Source of the DNA: Synaphobranchus kaupii
Lineage: Eukaryota > Chordata > Actinopteri > Anguilliformes > Synaphobranchidae
Direction: 5' to 3'
Assembly: GCA_029718625.1 (NCBI GenBank)
Contig: CM056397.1
Location: 4,860,590-4,924,589 of the forward strand
DNA length: 64,000 bases
The notes under the pieces are model-generated. The model made no database searches. It worked only from the letters and a program-made list of their open reading frames with translations, and had not been told where the DNA came from. Of the stretch, positions 12,144-24,809 are shown one piece after another (within the stretch, counting starts at the first letter, position 1; each line of letters opens with the position of its first letter). The position numbers and the translations under genes were made by a program.

Positions 12144-12555
12144 AGTGAAGCCCCCGGAAGTATGCTTGTTGAGCGCAAAAGAGCTTTATGCCCATTGAAA
12201 TCAATGGAGAAAACCAAGCTGATTTGATAACCAAAGAAAACCTAACAATGATTGTTTTGGCCCAGAAGTGTTATTTATATTATATATTATATTTAAATAA
12301 AATATTATATTATATATTTATTTAAATGATTTTTCAAAAATTTTTACATATTTTCTCAATCTCAATGCTTTTCATATGAAACGTGACGATTGTTAATCGA
12401 GTTTAAAAATATCATCGGGACGTTTAATTTCGGCTTCAAAGGTCTGATGGGGATGTCACCACCCTTGATGATGTCATTGATGGGAGCTCCAATCTTTTGC
12501 GCTCACAGCCCACAGACACCGCGCAGTACAGGCTTACTTCCGGGTGCTTCACAGC
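12144..12555. mobile_element. MITE with GTGAAGC...CCGGAAGTA termini
   Basis: The left end GTGAAGCCCCCGGAAGTATG, followed by GAGCGCAAAAGA, is inverted at the right (TCTTTTGCGCTC ... TACTTCCGGGTGCTTCAC). About 410 bp, AT-rich centre, no coding capacity. The superfamily is not determined because no clear target duplication was found. Confidence 0.6.
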
Positions 12556-13024
12556 TTGGTTAGAATGTCTATGGATGTGTCTGAATCAGAGCCCTATTTA
12601 CTGCGTCCTGTCTCCTGCTTACAGTGTACTGGCAGATGTGTGCTGTTTAACGCATACTGTTTAGTGTGCAAAGTGCAGTATGGAAAACAATATCCTCCAT
12701 ACTACTGTGGAAGTGTCATAAGACGTCCCATCCTTTGCACAGCCATGTCGTGTGGTTTTTGTTGTTATTGAAGGAAAACATCAGCGTAGCTGCGCCTCAT
12801 TTTTTAAAACGAAGCTGCACGTCATATTTATGCGACCATATTGTTCGCGTACGACTTGAAAAGTATGCTCCTCAATAGGGCTGTGCCAATGATCGTCTAA
12901 ACAAGAAAGCACAATTTTTGTAGTTGATGAAATCTCAATATGCTAATGTGTGCTGTCTGCCTGTCATTCCTTTTTTTTTTTCAAATAAACTCACGCGTCT
13001 GACTGACTGCCTAGGCTACTGTAG

Positions 13025-13813
13025 CTGCGGTCCAATCCGTTAAATGTTTTGCCCTCCTGCACTTCCCGTCGCCACTTCCACATGGGGAATCCCTTTAGAA
13101 ACCGAAAGTTGCCCGTTGCCAAGGGCGAGTGCGGTCCAATCCGTTAGAAATGCAAGTGAAGTACATGAAATTAGTCCCTCGACCCTGAATTTGGCTCGAG
13201 GGAATAAGTCCGCAAGACTGCAGACTTCGGGCAGTAAAATTGCCCAGAATGCCTTACTGTAACTTCAAGCTTCCCGTTTCGGAAGTTTAAATTTAATGCC
13301 TTTACATATCTCCTGGGAAAAATCCTAAAAATATAGACAGCGGCACCCAAGTATAAGAGATCTTTTAAAAGATTGTTTTATTGCATGACTGAAATGTTGA
13401 ATAAATTAGGAAATAACATTGATTTAGTGGTTTGATAAAATCGCTTTAAAATATATCTCCAGCGAATTGTTTCAGCCCTATTCGGATGGGATAAGTTTTA
13501 CTGGGGGAGGTGGGGTAATGTAATTATTACCTGAGGATCTCCTTATTTTAATCCTGTCCAAATCAGCCATGTCTGTATCTTTTAACAGACCACAGATTTT
13601 TTTGTTTTATACTTCTGTGCTACCTGCAAAGCAATCTAGGCTAGTATGCATACACCGATTTGACCAGTCCAATACAAATAATTCCATACTCCCTCCCTTG
13701 CTCCTCCCCGTTGGTTCGAGTGTCTACTGGTGTTGTTTTGGTGCTGCGTCACATCCTCCCAAGTGGCGAGTGGAAGTGCAGGTGGGCAGAACATTTAACG
13801 GATTGGACCGTAG
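13025..13813. mobile_element. DNA transposon or MITE with about 60-bp inverted termini
   Basis: The left end CGGTCCAATCCGTTAAATGT continues through CCTGCACTTCC to CGCCACTT. The right end is its complement up to ATTGGACCG at about 13810. A third internal GGTCCAATCCGTTAGAAATG lies near 13135. No transposase ORF; no convincing target duplication. Confidence 0.6.
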
Positions 13814-14000
13814 TGTTTTAAAATAGTGTGTTTTAAAATAGTTCAGAACAAAATTTCCAAGGCAAATTTACGTCTCGTACCTTATTGCTTAATTATACAA
13901 TATTATTCATTCAATATGAAACATGCAATGTTTTCTCTCATTTACAAGACAATAGCAGCCTCAGAGTGATGCACTTACTTTTTTTAATCAGGGCAGAAGC

Positions 14001-14185
14001 AATCGAGCATAGCGTCAGTTCAGGCAGGTCACGAGAGTGAAACCTGGCCATAGATAATCAGCTGACAGCTCAGCTGAGTAGTGACGATTCACCCATCAGT
14101 CCATTCACATAACAAGGCGGTCTATTTAACCGCCTCGCCCTACCATGGTGGATCCCCTGTCAGCACACCCGCTGCACACAAAAAC
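14001..14185 (+). repeat. Ngaro split repeat A1
   Basis: Near-identical to 21881-22062 from AATCGAGCATAGCG to CGCTGCACACAAAAAC. The two differ by a 3-base indel (CATAACAAGG against CATAAGG) and a few substitutions. Confidence 0.85.
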
Positions 14186-14728
14186 ATCTTCTGCGCTGCA
14201 CATCCTGCATGTTCTACTACACGCCGGGGGAAAAGAATCGGAATCCTGCTAATTCTACGTAAAAGCTAAGTGATGTCAAGCTCTGTATTCTTAAGTTTTA
14301 TGGTCTGCTAGACAAAAGAAAAGGGCGATATATTCAAATAACATTCGGTTATTCGAAACGTGCTTCCCTGCATGCATGACTGCACACTGTCAGCGAAAAC
14401 AAATGGGATTCCTGAATTTGTTGCTAAAGCTAAGTGACTGCAAGTGGTCGTTTAAACTTATGGTCCGCTATGGAAACTGGCGATATTCAAATAACATTTC
14501 CCGGACAAGGAAGGGCGATATATTCACGTTGCGTAAGCTGGCTATTTAAAGCGTGCGTCCTGTCGTGTAACCCGGACCTTATTGCTTGTATTCGAAACCT
14601 TCCAACTGTGATTGCTAGCTAACATTAACAGACTATTGGATTCAGAGGTATAAAACGCACGGTAACCTTTATATGATCCTTGGGCTAACCTAAACGGTAA
14701 GAATACACCCTGCCCTGGAATATTGCCG

Positions 14729-16101
14729 TAGGGAGGTCAAACCTGTTTTCGTGATTTTTCAGAAAACATATTTTGCCAGCTTATTTTTCATGTATATTGT
14801 CCTAAATGCTACAATATAATCAAATAACAATATATAAATCGCTAGCTTGTCAGAAAAAGGACATTTGTTCGCTTAAAATTTTTTTTTTTAATTAGCCCGT
14901 TTCACTTCCGTGTAATCACTCTGGTTGGACGGAAACACATCGTCATCTGTGCTGCTTTTAGGATACCGTTATCCTTATTCTTTCAACAACAAGAACCGAT
15001 AATTTGTGGTATTCGTACAGGAAAACGAATATACTCTACACATTTACTCACAAATATTGTTATGGCGTGTTGTATTTAATTAAATATGTAGTCCCAAAAC
15101 GCCATACTTGCCAAGCGTCTCAGTTTCAAACTTGGCGGGTCCCGCGGCTTCAGAATTCCACTGTATTCGCAACAGTAACATTGATTAGCCTACTTAATGC
15201 GTCTGGGTCTGACCCATGTTCCCTTTTCATGTTAATAAAAAAAAAATATGGTCCAGAGAAAAACATAGCAGCTAGCGACTTTAGCTGGCACTGGTTATCA
15301 GAATTCTCCGTTTTTGGATTCGGAATCTATAAGGTGCATGTTCCCTTTTCATGTTAATTTAAAAAAACACCCATTCGCAATATTAAAATGCTTTATACCA
15401 TCCTGTAGACGAGATTTTGATGAAGATCTACATGTAAAAATGTCGTTCATCTGGAGTTTACTGACCTAGCCACATCAGAAAACATTTCAAAACGCCTCTT
15501 TGCCAGCATATCTTGGACCAATCGGATTTGAACAATCGGCATCATGTCAAGATAGGGGTTGGCTACAATTTGAATAACATTTCATTTCACTATTACAAAA
15601 TCCCTTCTGGGGTTATTTCGAATAAGGTGGCGAGCGCCTTATTTTTTTGGTGCCATTTTGCTTCTGAAGTGGCTGGACGTGCGGCACGTGTAACGTTTTC
15701 AGGACACCTAAATAGACGAAAGTATCAATACATACCGATCGATTAACACCTAAAACATTTCACAGTGAGTTTTTCTTGTAATGAAATGTGTATTAACGAC
15801 TTCAATGTGGTTGGATGTTTTATAATGACCCCATTGATTTCGGTACAGCGTTAAGTATAGGCACAAATGCTCGTAAACAGTCAAATTAGCATAATAATGT
15901 CTGGCTTCTAAAGTAAAAAAATAACATTGTTGAAGTGTAAGTACACTTCTGAAACAAATGAATAGCTTCATCTACTCTCGTTTAGTAGATTTCCTTGTTA
16001 AATGACATGTTGAAATGAGACCAGACGTCAATTTTGTTTTTTGTTTTGTGTGTGGAATGCCCATTGTGATTACATTGCGGGCAGAACGTTCGACCTCCCT
16101 A
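14729..16101 (+). mobile_element. Terminal-repeat element, copy 1 (left arm of a palindrome)
   Basis: About 1373 bp, bounded by TAGGGAGGTCAAAC and GTTCGACCTCCCTA. Each end is the inverse of the other, so the arm is itself a transposon-like unit. It is closely similar, in opposite orientation, to 16353-17822. ORFs inside (15004-15357, 15513-15746) have no recognisable domain. Confidence 0.7.
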
Positions 16102-16352
16102 ATAATAGATGGAGCAGCAGTGCGTTACGACGTGAACTATGTAGACTAATCATTGTCACATTTGTTTATTTATTAATTTATTTATTTTCTCCCCACTTAC
16201 GTATCAGCATGCGTGAACGGCCACGAACCTCTCGTATCAGAAGCCAGCTCAATGAATAGCCTAGTCGGACCGCGTCCACGAAGTATCAGATCTCTTTGGT
16301 CTCCCACTTCCAGAACGAGGCAGCGAGTATGCGAACATGACCAACCATAATT

Positions 16353-17822
16353 TAGGGAGGTCGAACGTTCTGCCCGCAATGTAATCACAATGGGCATTCC
16401 ACACACAAAACAAAAAACAAAATTGACGTCTGGTCTCATTTCAACATGTCATTTAACAAGGAAATCTACTAAACGAGAGTAGATGAAGCTATTCATTTGT
16501 TTCAGAAGTGTACTTACACTTCAACAATGTTATTTTACTTTAGAAGCCAGACATTATTATGCTAATTTGACTCTGTTTACGAGCATTTGTGCCTATACTT
16601 AACGCTGTACCAAAATCAATGGGGTCATTATAAAACATCCAACCACATTGAAGTCGTTAATACACATTTTATTACAAGAAAAACTCACTGTGAAATGTTT
16701 TAGGTGTTAATCGATCGGTATGTATCGATACTTTCGTCTATTTAGGTGTCCTGAAAACGTTACACGTGCCGCACGTCCTACAGCCTACAGCCACTTCAGA
16801 AGCAAAATGGCACCAAAAAAATAAGGCGCTCGCCACCTTATTCGAAATAATTTTGTAATAGTGAGATGAAATGTTATTCAAATTGTGGCCAACCCCTGTC
16901 TTGACATCATGCCGATTGTTCAAATCCGATTGGTCCAAGATATGCTGGCAAAGAGGCGCTTTGAAATGTTTTCTGATGTGGCTAGGTCAGTAAACTCCAG
17001 ATGAACAACGACATTTTTACATGTAGATCTTCATCAAAATCTCGTCTACAGGATGGTATAAAGCATTTTAATATTGCGAATGGGTGTTTTTTAAAATTAA
17101 CATGAAAAGGGAACATGCACCTTATAGATTCCGAATCCAAAAACGGAGAATTCTGATAAGCAGTGCCAGCTAAAGTCGCTAGCTGCTATGTTTTTCTCTG
17201 GACCATATCGCCGGTAAACTCCATATGAACGATATTTTTACATGTATATCTTCATCAAAATCTCGTCTACAGTATGGTATAAAGCATTTTAATATTGCGA
17301 ATGGGTGTTTTTTTTTATTAACAAGAAAAGGGAACATGGGTCAGACCCAGACGCATTAAGTAGGCTAATCAATGTTAATGTTGCGAATAAAGTGGAATTC
17401 TGAAGCCGCGGGACCCGCCAAGTTTGAAACTGAGACGTTTGGCAAGTATGGCGTTTTGGGACTACATATTTAATTAAATACAACACGCCATAACAATATT
17501 TGTGAGTAAATGTGTAGAGTATATTAGTTTTCCTGTACGAATACCACAAATTGTCGGTTCTTGTTGTAGAAAAAATAAGGATAACGGTATCCTAAAAGCA
17601 GCACAGATGACGATGTGTTTCCGTCCAACCAGAGTGATTACTCGGAAGTGAAACGGGCTAATTTAAAAAATAATTTTAAAGCGAACAAACGTCTTTTTTC
17701 TGACAAGCTAGCGATTTATATATTGTTATTTGATTATATTGTAGCATTTAGGACAATATAGATGAAAAATAAGCTGGCAAAATGTTTTCTGAAAAATCAC
17801 GAAAACAGGTTTGACCTCCGTA
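16353..17822 (-). mobile_element. Terminal-repeat element, copy 2 (right arm of a palindrome)
   Basis: About 1470 bp, the inverted counterpart of 14729-16101, starting TAGGGAGGTCGAACGTTCTG. It is longer because a segment of about 220 bp is duplicated: 'tcttcatcaaaatctcgtctac' and 'aatattgcgaatgggtg' occur near 17035 and again near 17265. The 251-bp spacer between copies (16102-16352) is unrelated. Confidence 0.7.
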
Positions 17823-18904
17823 GGGATACGTATTATCGTAAATGCCTATAATATATATATATAATATAGTTCTGCGTGTGTAATCGGTAATGATGTGAAG
17901 ACCTACCATTGACCGGGTATGTAATTGTACATTCTATATCATGCACGTTATTGCGTTGGCCCATCTGTATCCTGCATGGTATTTTCATTTATCGGGACAT
18001 AATTGCGCTCGTAGGCCTACTGCATCTGCGTAGCCTACTCGGATAGCTAGCTAATAGTTTTCAGGTTGAATTTAAGTGTTGTAGCCTATTCATCATTATT
18101 ACGGCTAAATTGTATCATTGCCAGGGATTTGTAGGCTATATTAGCCTAGCATACTACTGATTGCAGACAACCCTAATTCACATTGCAACATTACGCATGT
18201 AGCTTTTTGTGGATACTACTAGGGGAGAACCGGGACGAAAGAAACACGGGACGAAAGAATAACATTGATTTTTTTCGCGAAAACTACAGAAACCTGAATA
18301 CCGTAGATCAGTCAGTATGTGACACGTGTAATCATTTCACTCTGCAAAGAACCAGTGATGTGCGTCCCGTTTTGGCGGAGTGCTAGACCAAAGTTATTTT
18401 TGACCGCTGAAAGTAAAATATCAAAACCGGAAGTGTTTTTCGGTTGTATAAGTGTGTTTATGTTTTGAATTTTCCAAACATGCATAATTTTCTTTACACA
18501 ACTGTTGACTAAAGGACAGCATAGGTTCAAATGGCATGCTTGCGAGACTTACCTGCTAGCCAAGTTGAAAGCAAGCGAGACACGAGCTGGACGAAAGACA
18601 CACTGTTAAAAGGCGGTGGTGAAAATCAATGCACATCCTTGGAATGCGTATTGACCCCATCAGAACCGAGTATTCAACAATGCCGTGGTATAATAAGCAT
18701 CAATAAATGATGTCTAGTAGCTATTGATAAAGGTGAGTTGCTATTAAATCATCAATTTCAGACCGTTTAACGTTGCGATGCAAAATTCTATTAATTATGC
18801 AACATTATGCTCTTGACGCATGGTTGATTTTCATGGATTTTAAACTTATAGCAAAGTGGGTAGGCGGAGCAAGAGGTCCAATTTCGGGGCTGGAATATCC
18901 GCAC

Positions 18905-20495
18905 TTGGATTAAAGCCTTCTACGCCTGTCAACGTCCCAGAGCTGGGAAAAGCTCTGAAGAAGCATTAAACTCGTTGTTGTCCATTATTATTAATTGGTC
19001 TAATTCAGGGCTTTCAGCCGGATTTCTTTCCTTCCAAAATAAAGTCTCAGGTTTCCCTGATTTTCAATCAGCTGTAAACGAACCCGAAATAGTGAACAAA
19101 CTGCTTGCCAGAGAGGTCGAAAAGGGTTATATGATTGGCCCGTTCAATAGCTCGCCATTTCCAATATTCCGCATCAATCTTATAGGAGCAGCCACACGTA
19201 AATATTCAGAAAAAAGCGCCTAATCGACTTATCCGCCCCTCATAATAACTACGCCCAAGCTATTAACAGTATCATCCCCCCGCAACCATTTTCCCTGTTT
19301 TACGCAACTGCTCGACCACGCGATTCAATTTATCAAACATGGCCAGTAAAGGAGCTTGGCTCGGTAAAGCCAACATAACGGATGCATTTAAAAAATCATG
19401 CCTCTCCATCCATCCCAATGGCATTTGTTGGCGTCATGTGGGTAATAAAAAAAAAAGTTTTTTAAAATGTAGGCCTACTTTTTCAGTCAGGCTTACTTTT
19501 GGTTGTCGTAGGCTAGATTTTCCATACTCCCAGGCGGATCGTCGCGTTACACAGTTTAAAATAAATAAATAAACACGTTTAATGAAATGGGCGTTCCTCT
19601 ATCCGAGGAAACTTTTAAATGGCCTAGTGTTATCGAGTTTCTGGGCATTATTTTAGATAATCGTGCAGGCTCTCAGCCGTCGGATAAATTTGCCCGGGAA
19701 GCTATCAAATATACCGAGAACGCAGAATCTCTTTTATAAAAAATAAAATAAAAAAAGAGCCGCTCTCCCTATTGGGTCATTTCAACTTGCTATGCGAATT
19801 ATCCCTCAGGGACGTTCTAAGACCAATCATGGGTCAAAATATCGCTAACTTTGGCCGATCTTCAAAAACCGGAAATGCTACTGAATGAAGAGCCGGCTCT
19901 AGTGGTGAGCCAAGCAAATTATCTGACTCACTGAAAAGAGCTGGAATGCCCATCTCTAAACGGCATCCCGTTTTTCATAACGACTACGTCGAAACATCAG
20001 CTACTTTAAAATTCTTTACCGACGCAGCGCTTTCTATTGCTTTTGTTTTTTTAAAATAATACTGTGGTTGCAGAAACATGGCCTAAAGAGCTGCAAACTC
20101 TGCCTCGCAATATTCAATTTATAGCTTTGCTCGAACTATACCCAATCATCGTTGCTTGCATCCTATGGGAAACAGCTGGCCAAGGAAACAAATTTTGGCC
20201 TATTGCGACAACCAAGCCACCGTCAACATCATTAACAAAGGACACTCGTCTGTCCCTTTCATTAATAGGCTAGTAGACGCCTGGACTGGATTGCGTTATG
20301 CATAATTGGATTTGGACTTGCGTTATGAAAAAATTCAAGCTTTGCGCTGTTCATTCACCTGGGCTCGACAATAAAATTGTTGATGCCTCGTCCCGATTTA
20401 AATTCCAGGAATTCCAAAACCGTGCGCCGATGCAGCCCCTGCTGCAAACCTGTCTGCCTAGCATTCGATCTAATTCCTTTAAATGGTTAACTTAG
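18905..20495 (+). pseudogene. DIRS/Ngaro-type RT and RNase H pseudogene
   Basis: Plus-strand fragments in shifting frames are collinear with DIRS/Ngaro Pol. In order: a finger region with REVEKGYMIGPF and an FPIFRINLIG segment (19100-19190), DLSAPHNNYAQAINSIIPP (about 19225), a GAWLGKANITDAF segment (19350), GVPLSEE and VIEFLGIILD (about 19590-19660), a weak RNase H core (about 20130-20270), and DNKIVDASSRFKFQEFQ (about 20370-20420). At least six stops or frame changes separate them. I see no tyrosine recombinase. RT family assignment is strong; function is lost. Confidence 0.75.
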
Positions 20496-20555
20496 CTTTG
20501 GAAATTGCCTTTAGGTGGTTGGTACATATACATATACTACAAATACAACTTCAGT

Positions 20556-21650
20556 AGTTAGAATGGCCCTAGGCATACGGGCGCCATGAAGCCAATGTTA
20601 TGCACAGCATCCTCCTCGACCTCTAGGGAGAAGACCAACAGGCGTTGGTATGGTATTAATTGGCATGGACCTGAAGGGATGAAGAGCTTCTCCCCCATAG
20701 GCATGTCAGGCTTCATCCGTAGCCAAAAGGTCACACATAGTTCTTCATCACTACACATAGAACTCCCCTGATTAGTTTTGCTCCCATGGAAGTCCAACAG
20801 GCATTGGTACACATAGCCACTGATCCACGTAATGTTAGAGGACCGAGAGCTGGAAGGTCACACATAGTTCTTCATCACTACACATAGAACTCCCCTGATT
20901 GGTTTTGCTCCCATGGAAGTCCAACATGCGTTGGTACACATAGCCACTGATCCATGTAAATGTTAAAGGGGCCTTGAGTCGAAGGACAGGACGGCTACAT
21001 CGGCGGCTGAAAGGTCACACATTGTTCTTCACACTACACATAGAATTTCCCTGGTTAATTTAACCTTCTGGCTCCCAGGGGAAGTCCAACATGCGTTGGT
21101 ACACATAGCCACTGATCCATGTAACGTTAAAGGGCCTTGTGCTGAAGGACAGGATGGCTTCATTGGTAGCCGGAAGGTCACACATTGTCTTTATCACTAC
21201 ACATAGAACTTCCTGGGGTTGGTTTACACTACATCTGGCACAGGGGAGTCCAACAAGCGTTGGTGCACATAGCCACTGATCCATGTAACGTTAGAAGGAC
21301 CTTGTGCTGAAGGACAGTATGGCTTCATCGGTAGCCAGAAGGTCACACATTGATCTTCATCACTACACATGGATTTCCTGGGGTTGGTCTGCACTCCATC
21401 TGGCGCACAGGGGAGTCCAACGGGCGTTGGTGCACATGGCCACTGATCCATGTAACGTTAGAAGGACCTTGTGCTGAAGGACAGTATGGCTGCATCGGTA
21501 GCCAGAAGGTCACACATTGTTCTTCATCACTACACATGGATTTCCTGGGGTTGGTCTGCACTCCGTCTGGCGCACGGGGGAGTCCAACAGGCGTTGGTGC
21601 ACATGACATTGATCGTGTGGTATTGGGGGGGCCTTGAGCTGATGGACAGA
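20556..21650. repeat. Minisatellite, 7 imperfect units of about 128-171 bp
   Basis: The phrase CCACTGATCCATGTAACGTT recurs at about 20817, 20945, 21109, 21270 and 21441, with spacings of 128, 164, 161 and 171 bp. Each unit also holds GGTCACACATTGTTCTTCAT, CACTACACATGGA and GTCCAACxGGCGTTGGTxCA. Units are not multiples of three, so the overlapping minus-strand repeat peptides are by-products. Confidence 0.85.
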
Positions 21651-21732
21651 TTGGCCTCCTCCGAGGCGAGGGGTCGTTGCACGGTCATCACGTGTGCACA
21701 ATGCTGGCAGCACTTGGCGTATGGTTGTTTTT

Positions 21733-21880
21733 GGGGTTGTGCAGCTGCCCTCGCCACCATACCCATGCTTGCTCGCGTGGATGGGCGGGAGGGCTTGGTG
21801 AACAGAACCATACTGCCAAACCTAAAACGTATTGTTTCATAATGTCAATAAAGTTATTTGAACAACAGTGGCCTGACTGA
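21733..21880 (+). repeat. Ngaro split repeat B1
   Basis: GGGGTTGTGCAGCTGCCCTC to GTGGCCTGACTGA, near-identical to 22567-22717. Contains AATAAA (TCAATAAAGTTATTTG), which could serve as a polyadenylation signal. Confidence 0.85.
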
Positions 21881-22062
21881 AATCGAGCATAGCGCCAGTT
21901 CAGGCAGGTCACGAGAGTGAAACCTGGCCATAGATAATCAGCTGACAGCTCAGCTGAGTTGTGACGATTCACCCATCAGTCCATTCACATAAGGCGGTCT
22001 ATTTAACCGCCTCGCCCTACCATGGTGGATCCCCTGTCAGCACACCCGCTGCACACAAAAAC
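21881..22062 (+). repeat. Ngaro split repeat A2
   Basis: Directly follows B1 and repeats 14001-14185. The B1-A2 junction reconstitutes the sequence that would form when the element's two outer ends are joined in a circle. Confidence 0.85.
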
Positions 22063-22566
22063 CCCCCCCCTCCACCCCAGCTCCATCCTCTTCAGTTCCC
22101 CATTGCACACATACACCTAGCCTATATCGCTCCTGCATGAATCACTAACATTTTTCGAGTGCCTACTGATTTCTTTTCCTCTCTCCTCCCCGCTTCGGCA
22201 ACCGCCGGAGCGGTAGCTATAGATCAACAAACATCGTTCTCCAGAAGCAGACGGTCAGTTCCAGCTCCATGCATGTACCCAGCTATGATGCACCTGCCGG
22301 GCTTCAATCAGTCTTCCTCACCGGCTCCTTATACATTGACATTTTCATATGTTCGGTCTGCAAATTTCTATTCCGTAATCAGCATTTTAGTAACCGGTGC
22401 CAGTCAGCGGCGGATGGACTTTCCCCTCAGAGTCAGGTTCTGCCCAAGGTTTCTTCCTGCTAACAGCAGGGAGTTTTTCCTTGCCACTGCAGGCATGCTC
22501 TACAGGGGTTCAGGCCCGGTTCCTTGTAAATTGCAGTGCTGCGGTTCTGTTCTAGCGTAACCCTAT

Positions 22567-22717
22567 TGGGGGTTGTGCAGCTGCCCTCGCCGCCATACCC
22601 ATGCTTGCTCGCGTGGATGGGCGGGAGGGCTTGGTGAACAGAACCATACCGCCAAACCTAAAATGTATTGTTTCATAATGTCAATAAAGTTATTTGAACA
22701 ACAGTGGCCTGACTGAA
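22567..22717 (+). repeat. Ngaro split repeat B2
   Basis: Copy of B1 ending GTGGCCTGACTGAA, after which the sequence becomes unrelated (CTGTATTTTTGGC). It marks the right end of the retrotransposon. Between A2 and B2, near 22435-22490, is a short stretch like the L2 3' UTR (GGTTTCTTCCTG, GGGAGTTTTTCCTTGCCACT). Confidence 0.8.
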
Positions 22718-24809
22718 CTGTATTTTTGGCAAGTTTTACATTTTATGTGATGTACTGTTTTATCTATTTTAGATAAATAAATCTTCCATAAAAGTGTTTG
22801 TCATTGGAGCATCTGTTATGAGGCAATACTGTAACAATAATAATATTAAAAAATAAATAAAATTACAATTATATCGTATATTGCCATTTTTTTCGTGACA
22901 ATATATCGTCAAAATTTTATAATCGTCACACACCTACTCCCGAATATACTCAGCGAAACCCCCCGAAGTAAGTATATCATACAGGCGTTTTAAGTATACT
23001 GCATTTAGAGAAAAGCCTACTTAACAACTTTCTCGTCCTGTCTACTCCACAAGCCTACTCTATAGTATGGTTGTGCTTGTGGTTGTGCAGGTCTTTCTGG
23101 CCCGTTTTTCAATGCAAGTCAATGGTACCAAATGCGATCAAAATGTCAATACATTTTTCCCACGAGAACATGTAGTCTCAATAGATGCTTTTTCTTCACC
23201 TATTGTCTCCCTGTGTGCCGATTTGTTAAGTTATTGTGTTTGTACACTGTTTTAACATTTTGTGGAAGTCACTGCGCGTCACTAGTATCTAACGCACTTT
23301 GTGGACTGACCAGGACTTAATGACTTATAAGGGTCCCCCTGCTCCCTACTGTGCAGTCTCTGGCTCCAAATTTTGTACAACTTGGTAGCACTTTGCTGTT
23401 TCAAAACGCTTTTCACAAACCCATGGACAGTCGATGGGTGACGTCATATTTTTCTACAGTCTGAGTTGAACACAGCTGGAACACAGTTTGCTAGTTAACC
23501 TACATTAGCTAGCCATATGGTGGTATGACAATTACTAGCTAATTAGTCTATATAAAGCCAGACAAGTCACAAAACTCTCGGCCGATTACTTAACATTTGT
23601 TTTTAATTGTGTAATATTTTTTATATACGTATGACTAATTGTATCAATTGGTTGATCCGCAACAATTGTCTTTTAAGCCTTTCTTTTGTTTAACGTTGCA
23701 TGTTCGGTGTGTCAATGAAATGCATCTAGACCCTGCAATCATCATCATGCTCATATCCACAATCATTTATTCTCGTAGATATAGTAATGTTAGCTATGGA
23801 TCGGGCAATTGTTTGCCAGTGCTAAGCAGTAAACGATAAGTTAATCTATTCAGATTTCAATTCAATTTTATTTGTATAGCGCTTTTTACAGAGAACTGTC
23901 ACAAAGACGCTGCACAGGGAAACAGAAGGAAAATTGAGCAAAAAACCATGCAAATTTGATGCAGACAACTCCTTGATGTAAGTAGTCGCCATGTAGGTGT
24001 GTCCATCATTCAGTGTAGCTACCTGTAATAAACAAGATAGTCAGCTAGTCAACTCAGTAACACAACCAACATAACGCTGGAAAACTGCTCAGACGCTGAT
24101 GCAAGTTTGTAGACGTTGTCAACGGCAACCAGCATCCGCTTTAGTGGTTGCTTAAAAAAAGTGAAAATAAATCAAACGTATGGTTATTTTGTTGTTTAAC
24201 ATGTATGCATATTGTCGAACACTAGATATCCAACAATATGGACAGAGTAGTATCTCAAGCATACAAAAAAGGTGACTGCCAATAAGTACAGGTGCTACAG
24301 GACAATGTGATTTCATTTTAATTATGACTTAAGAATTGCAACATTCACTTACCCTTCATTTAGATGCTGCTTCGTGGATCCAGCCAGCGTGCATACTTTT
24401 TGGAAACTTTGAAAAGGGTCCATAGTTGCAGATCCAGGATCAGCTGTGTCTTCAGCCAATCCTAACTTCAACCATTATAACGATAAACTAAAACTGACTG
24501 AAGATCAGTGCTCAGTGTCTGAATAATTTTGATTTGTGTATTTTGGTTGTAGATGGTTTAGCATTTGTTTAATAGTTATAGGCAAGGAATTAATTGGTAT
24601 TCCTTTCTCTCCTTACCTTGCAGCTTCATTGCTCCCAGTCCCCATCAACTCTACCATCTGTCTCATTTTTATAAACGAACCCAAAGGCTCTTTTAAGTGC
24701 CAAATCTATCTATCTATCTATCATCTGTCTATCATCTATCAATCTCTTTCTGTCTGTCAGTATCCGTTTGTCTGTTTACCTGTCTTTTTTTTGTTCACCT
24801 GTCTGTGTA
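22718..24809. other. Intergenic or upstream region, repeats only
   Basis: No exon supported. Holds a short LINE/SINE tail on the minus strand near 23855-23890 (TTTTATTTGTATAGCGC), a MITE-like fragment near 24425-24515 ('atccaggatcag'), and a TCTA/TCTG microsatellite near 24704-24780 just before the KDZ gene's first candidate exon. Confidence 0.4.

Larger units (their letters stand above)
14001..22717 (+). mobile_element. Decayed Ngaro/DIRS-like retrotransposon with nested insertions
   Basis: Four blocks make the split direct-repeat order A1 (14001-14185), internal region, B1 (21733-21880), A2 (21881-22062), B2 (22567-22717). This is the arrangement known for Ngaro-type tyrosine-recombinase retrotransposons. 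B1 abuts A2 directly at GACTGA|AATCGAG, and the outer ends of the element are the same two half-sites. A reverse transcriptase/RNase H pseudogene of DIRS/Ngaro type lies inside at 18.9-20.5 kb. The tyrosine recombinase was not found; a minisatellite occupies that place. A 3.1-kb palindrome is inserted on the left side. Confidence 0.75.

Noticed and set aside
15004..17549. Matching ORFs on opposite strands (15004-15357 and 17289-17549; 15513-15746 and 16738-16938)
   Set aside because: They are the same sequence seen in both arms of the palindrome; stops differ between arms and no domain is recognisable.
21060..21811. Minus-strand repeat peptides with PTPVGLP and WISG motifs
   Set aside because: The underlying units are 161-171 bp, so the frame changes from unit to unit; by-product of the minisatellite.
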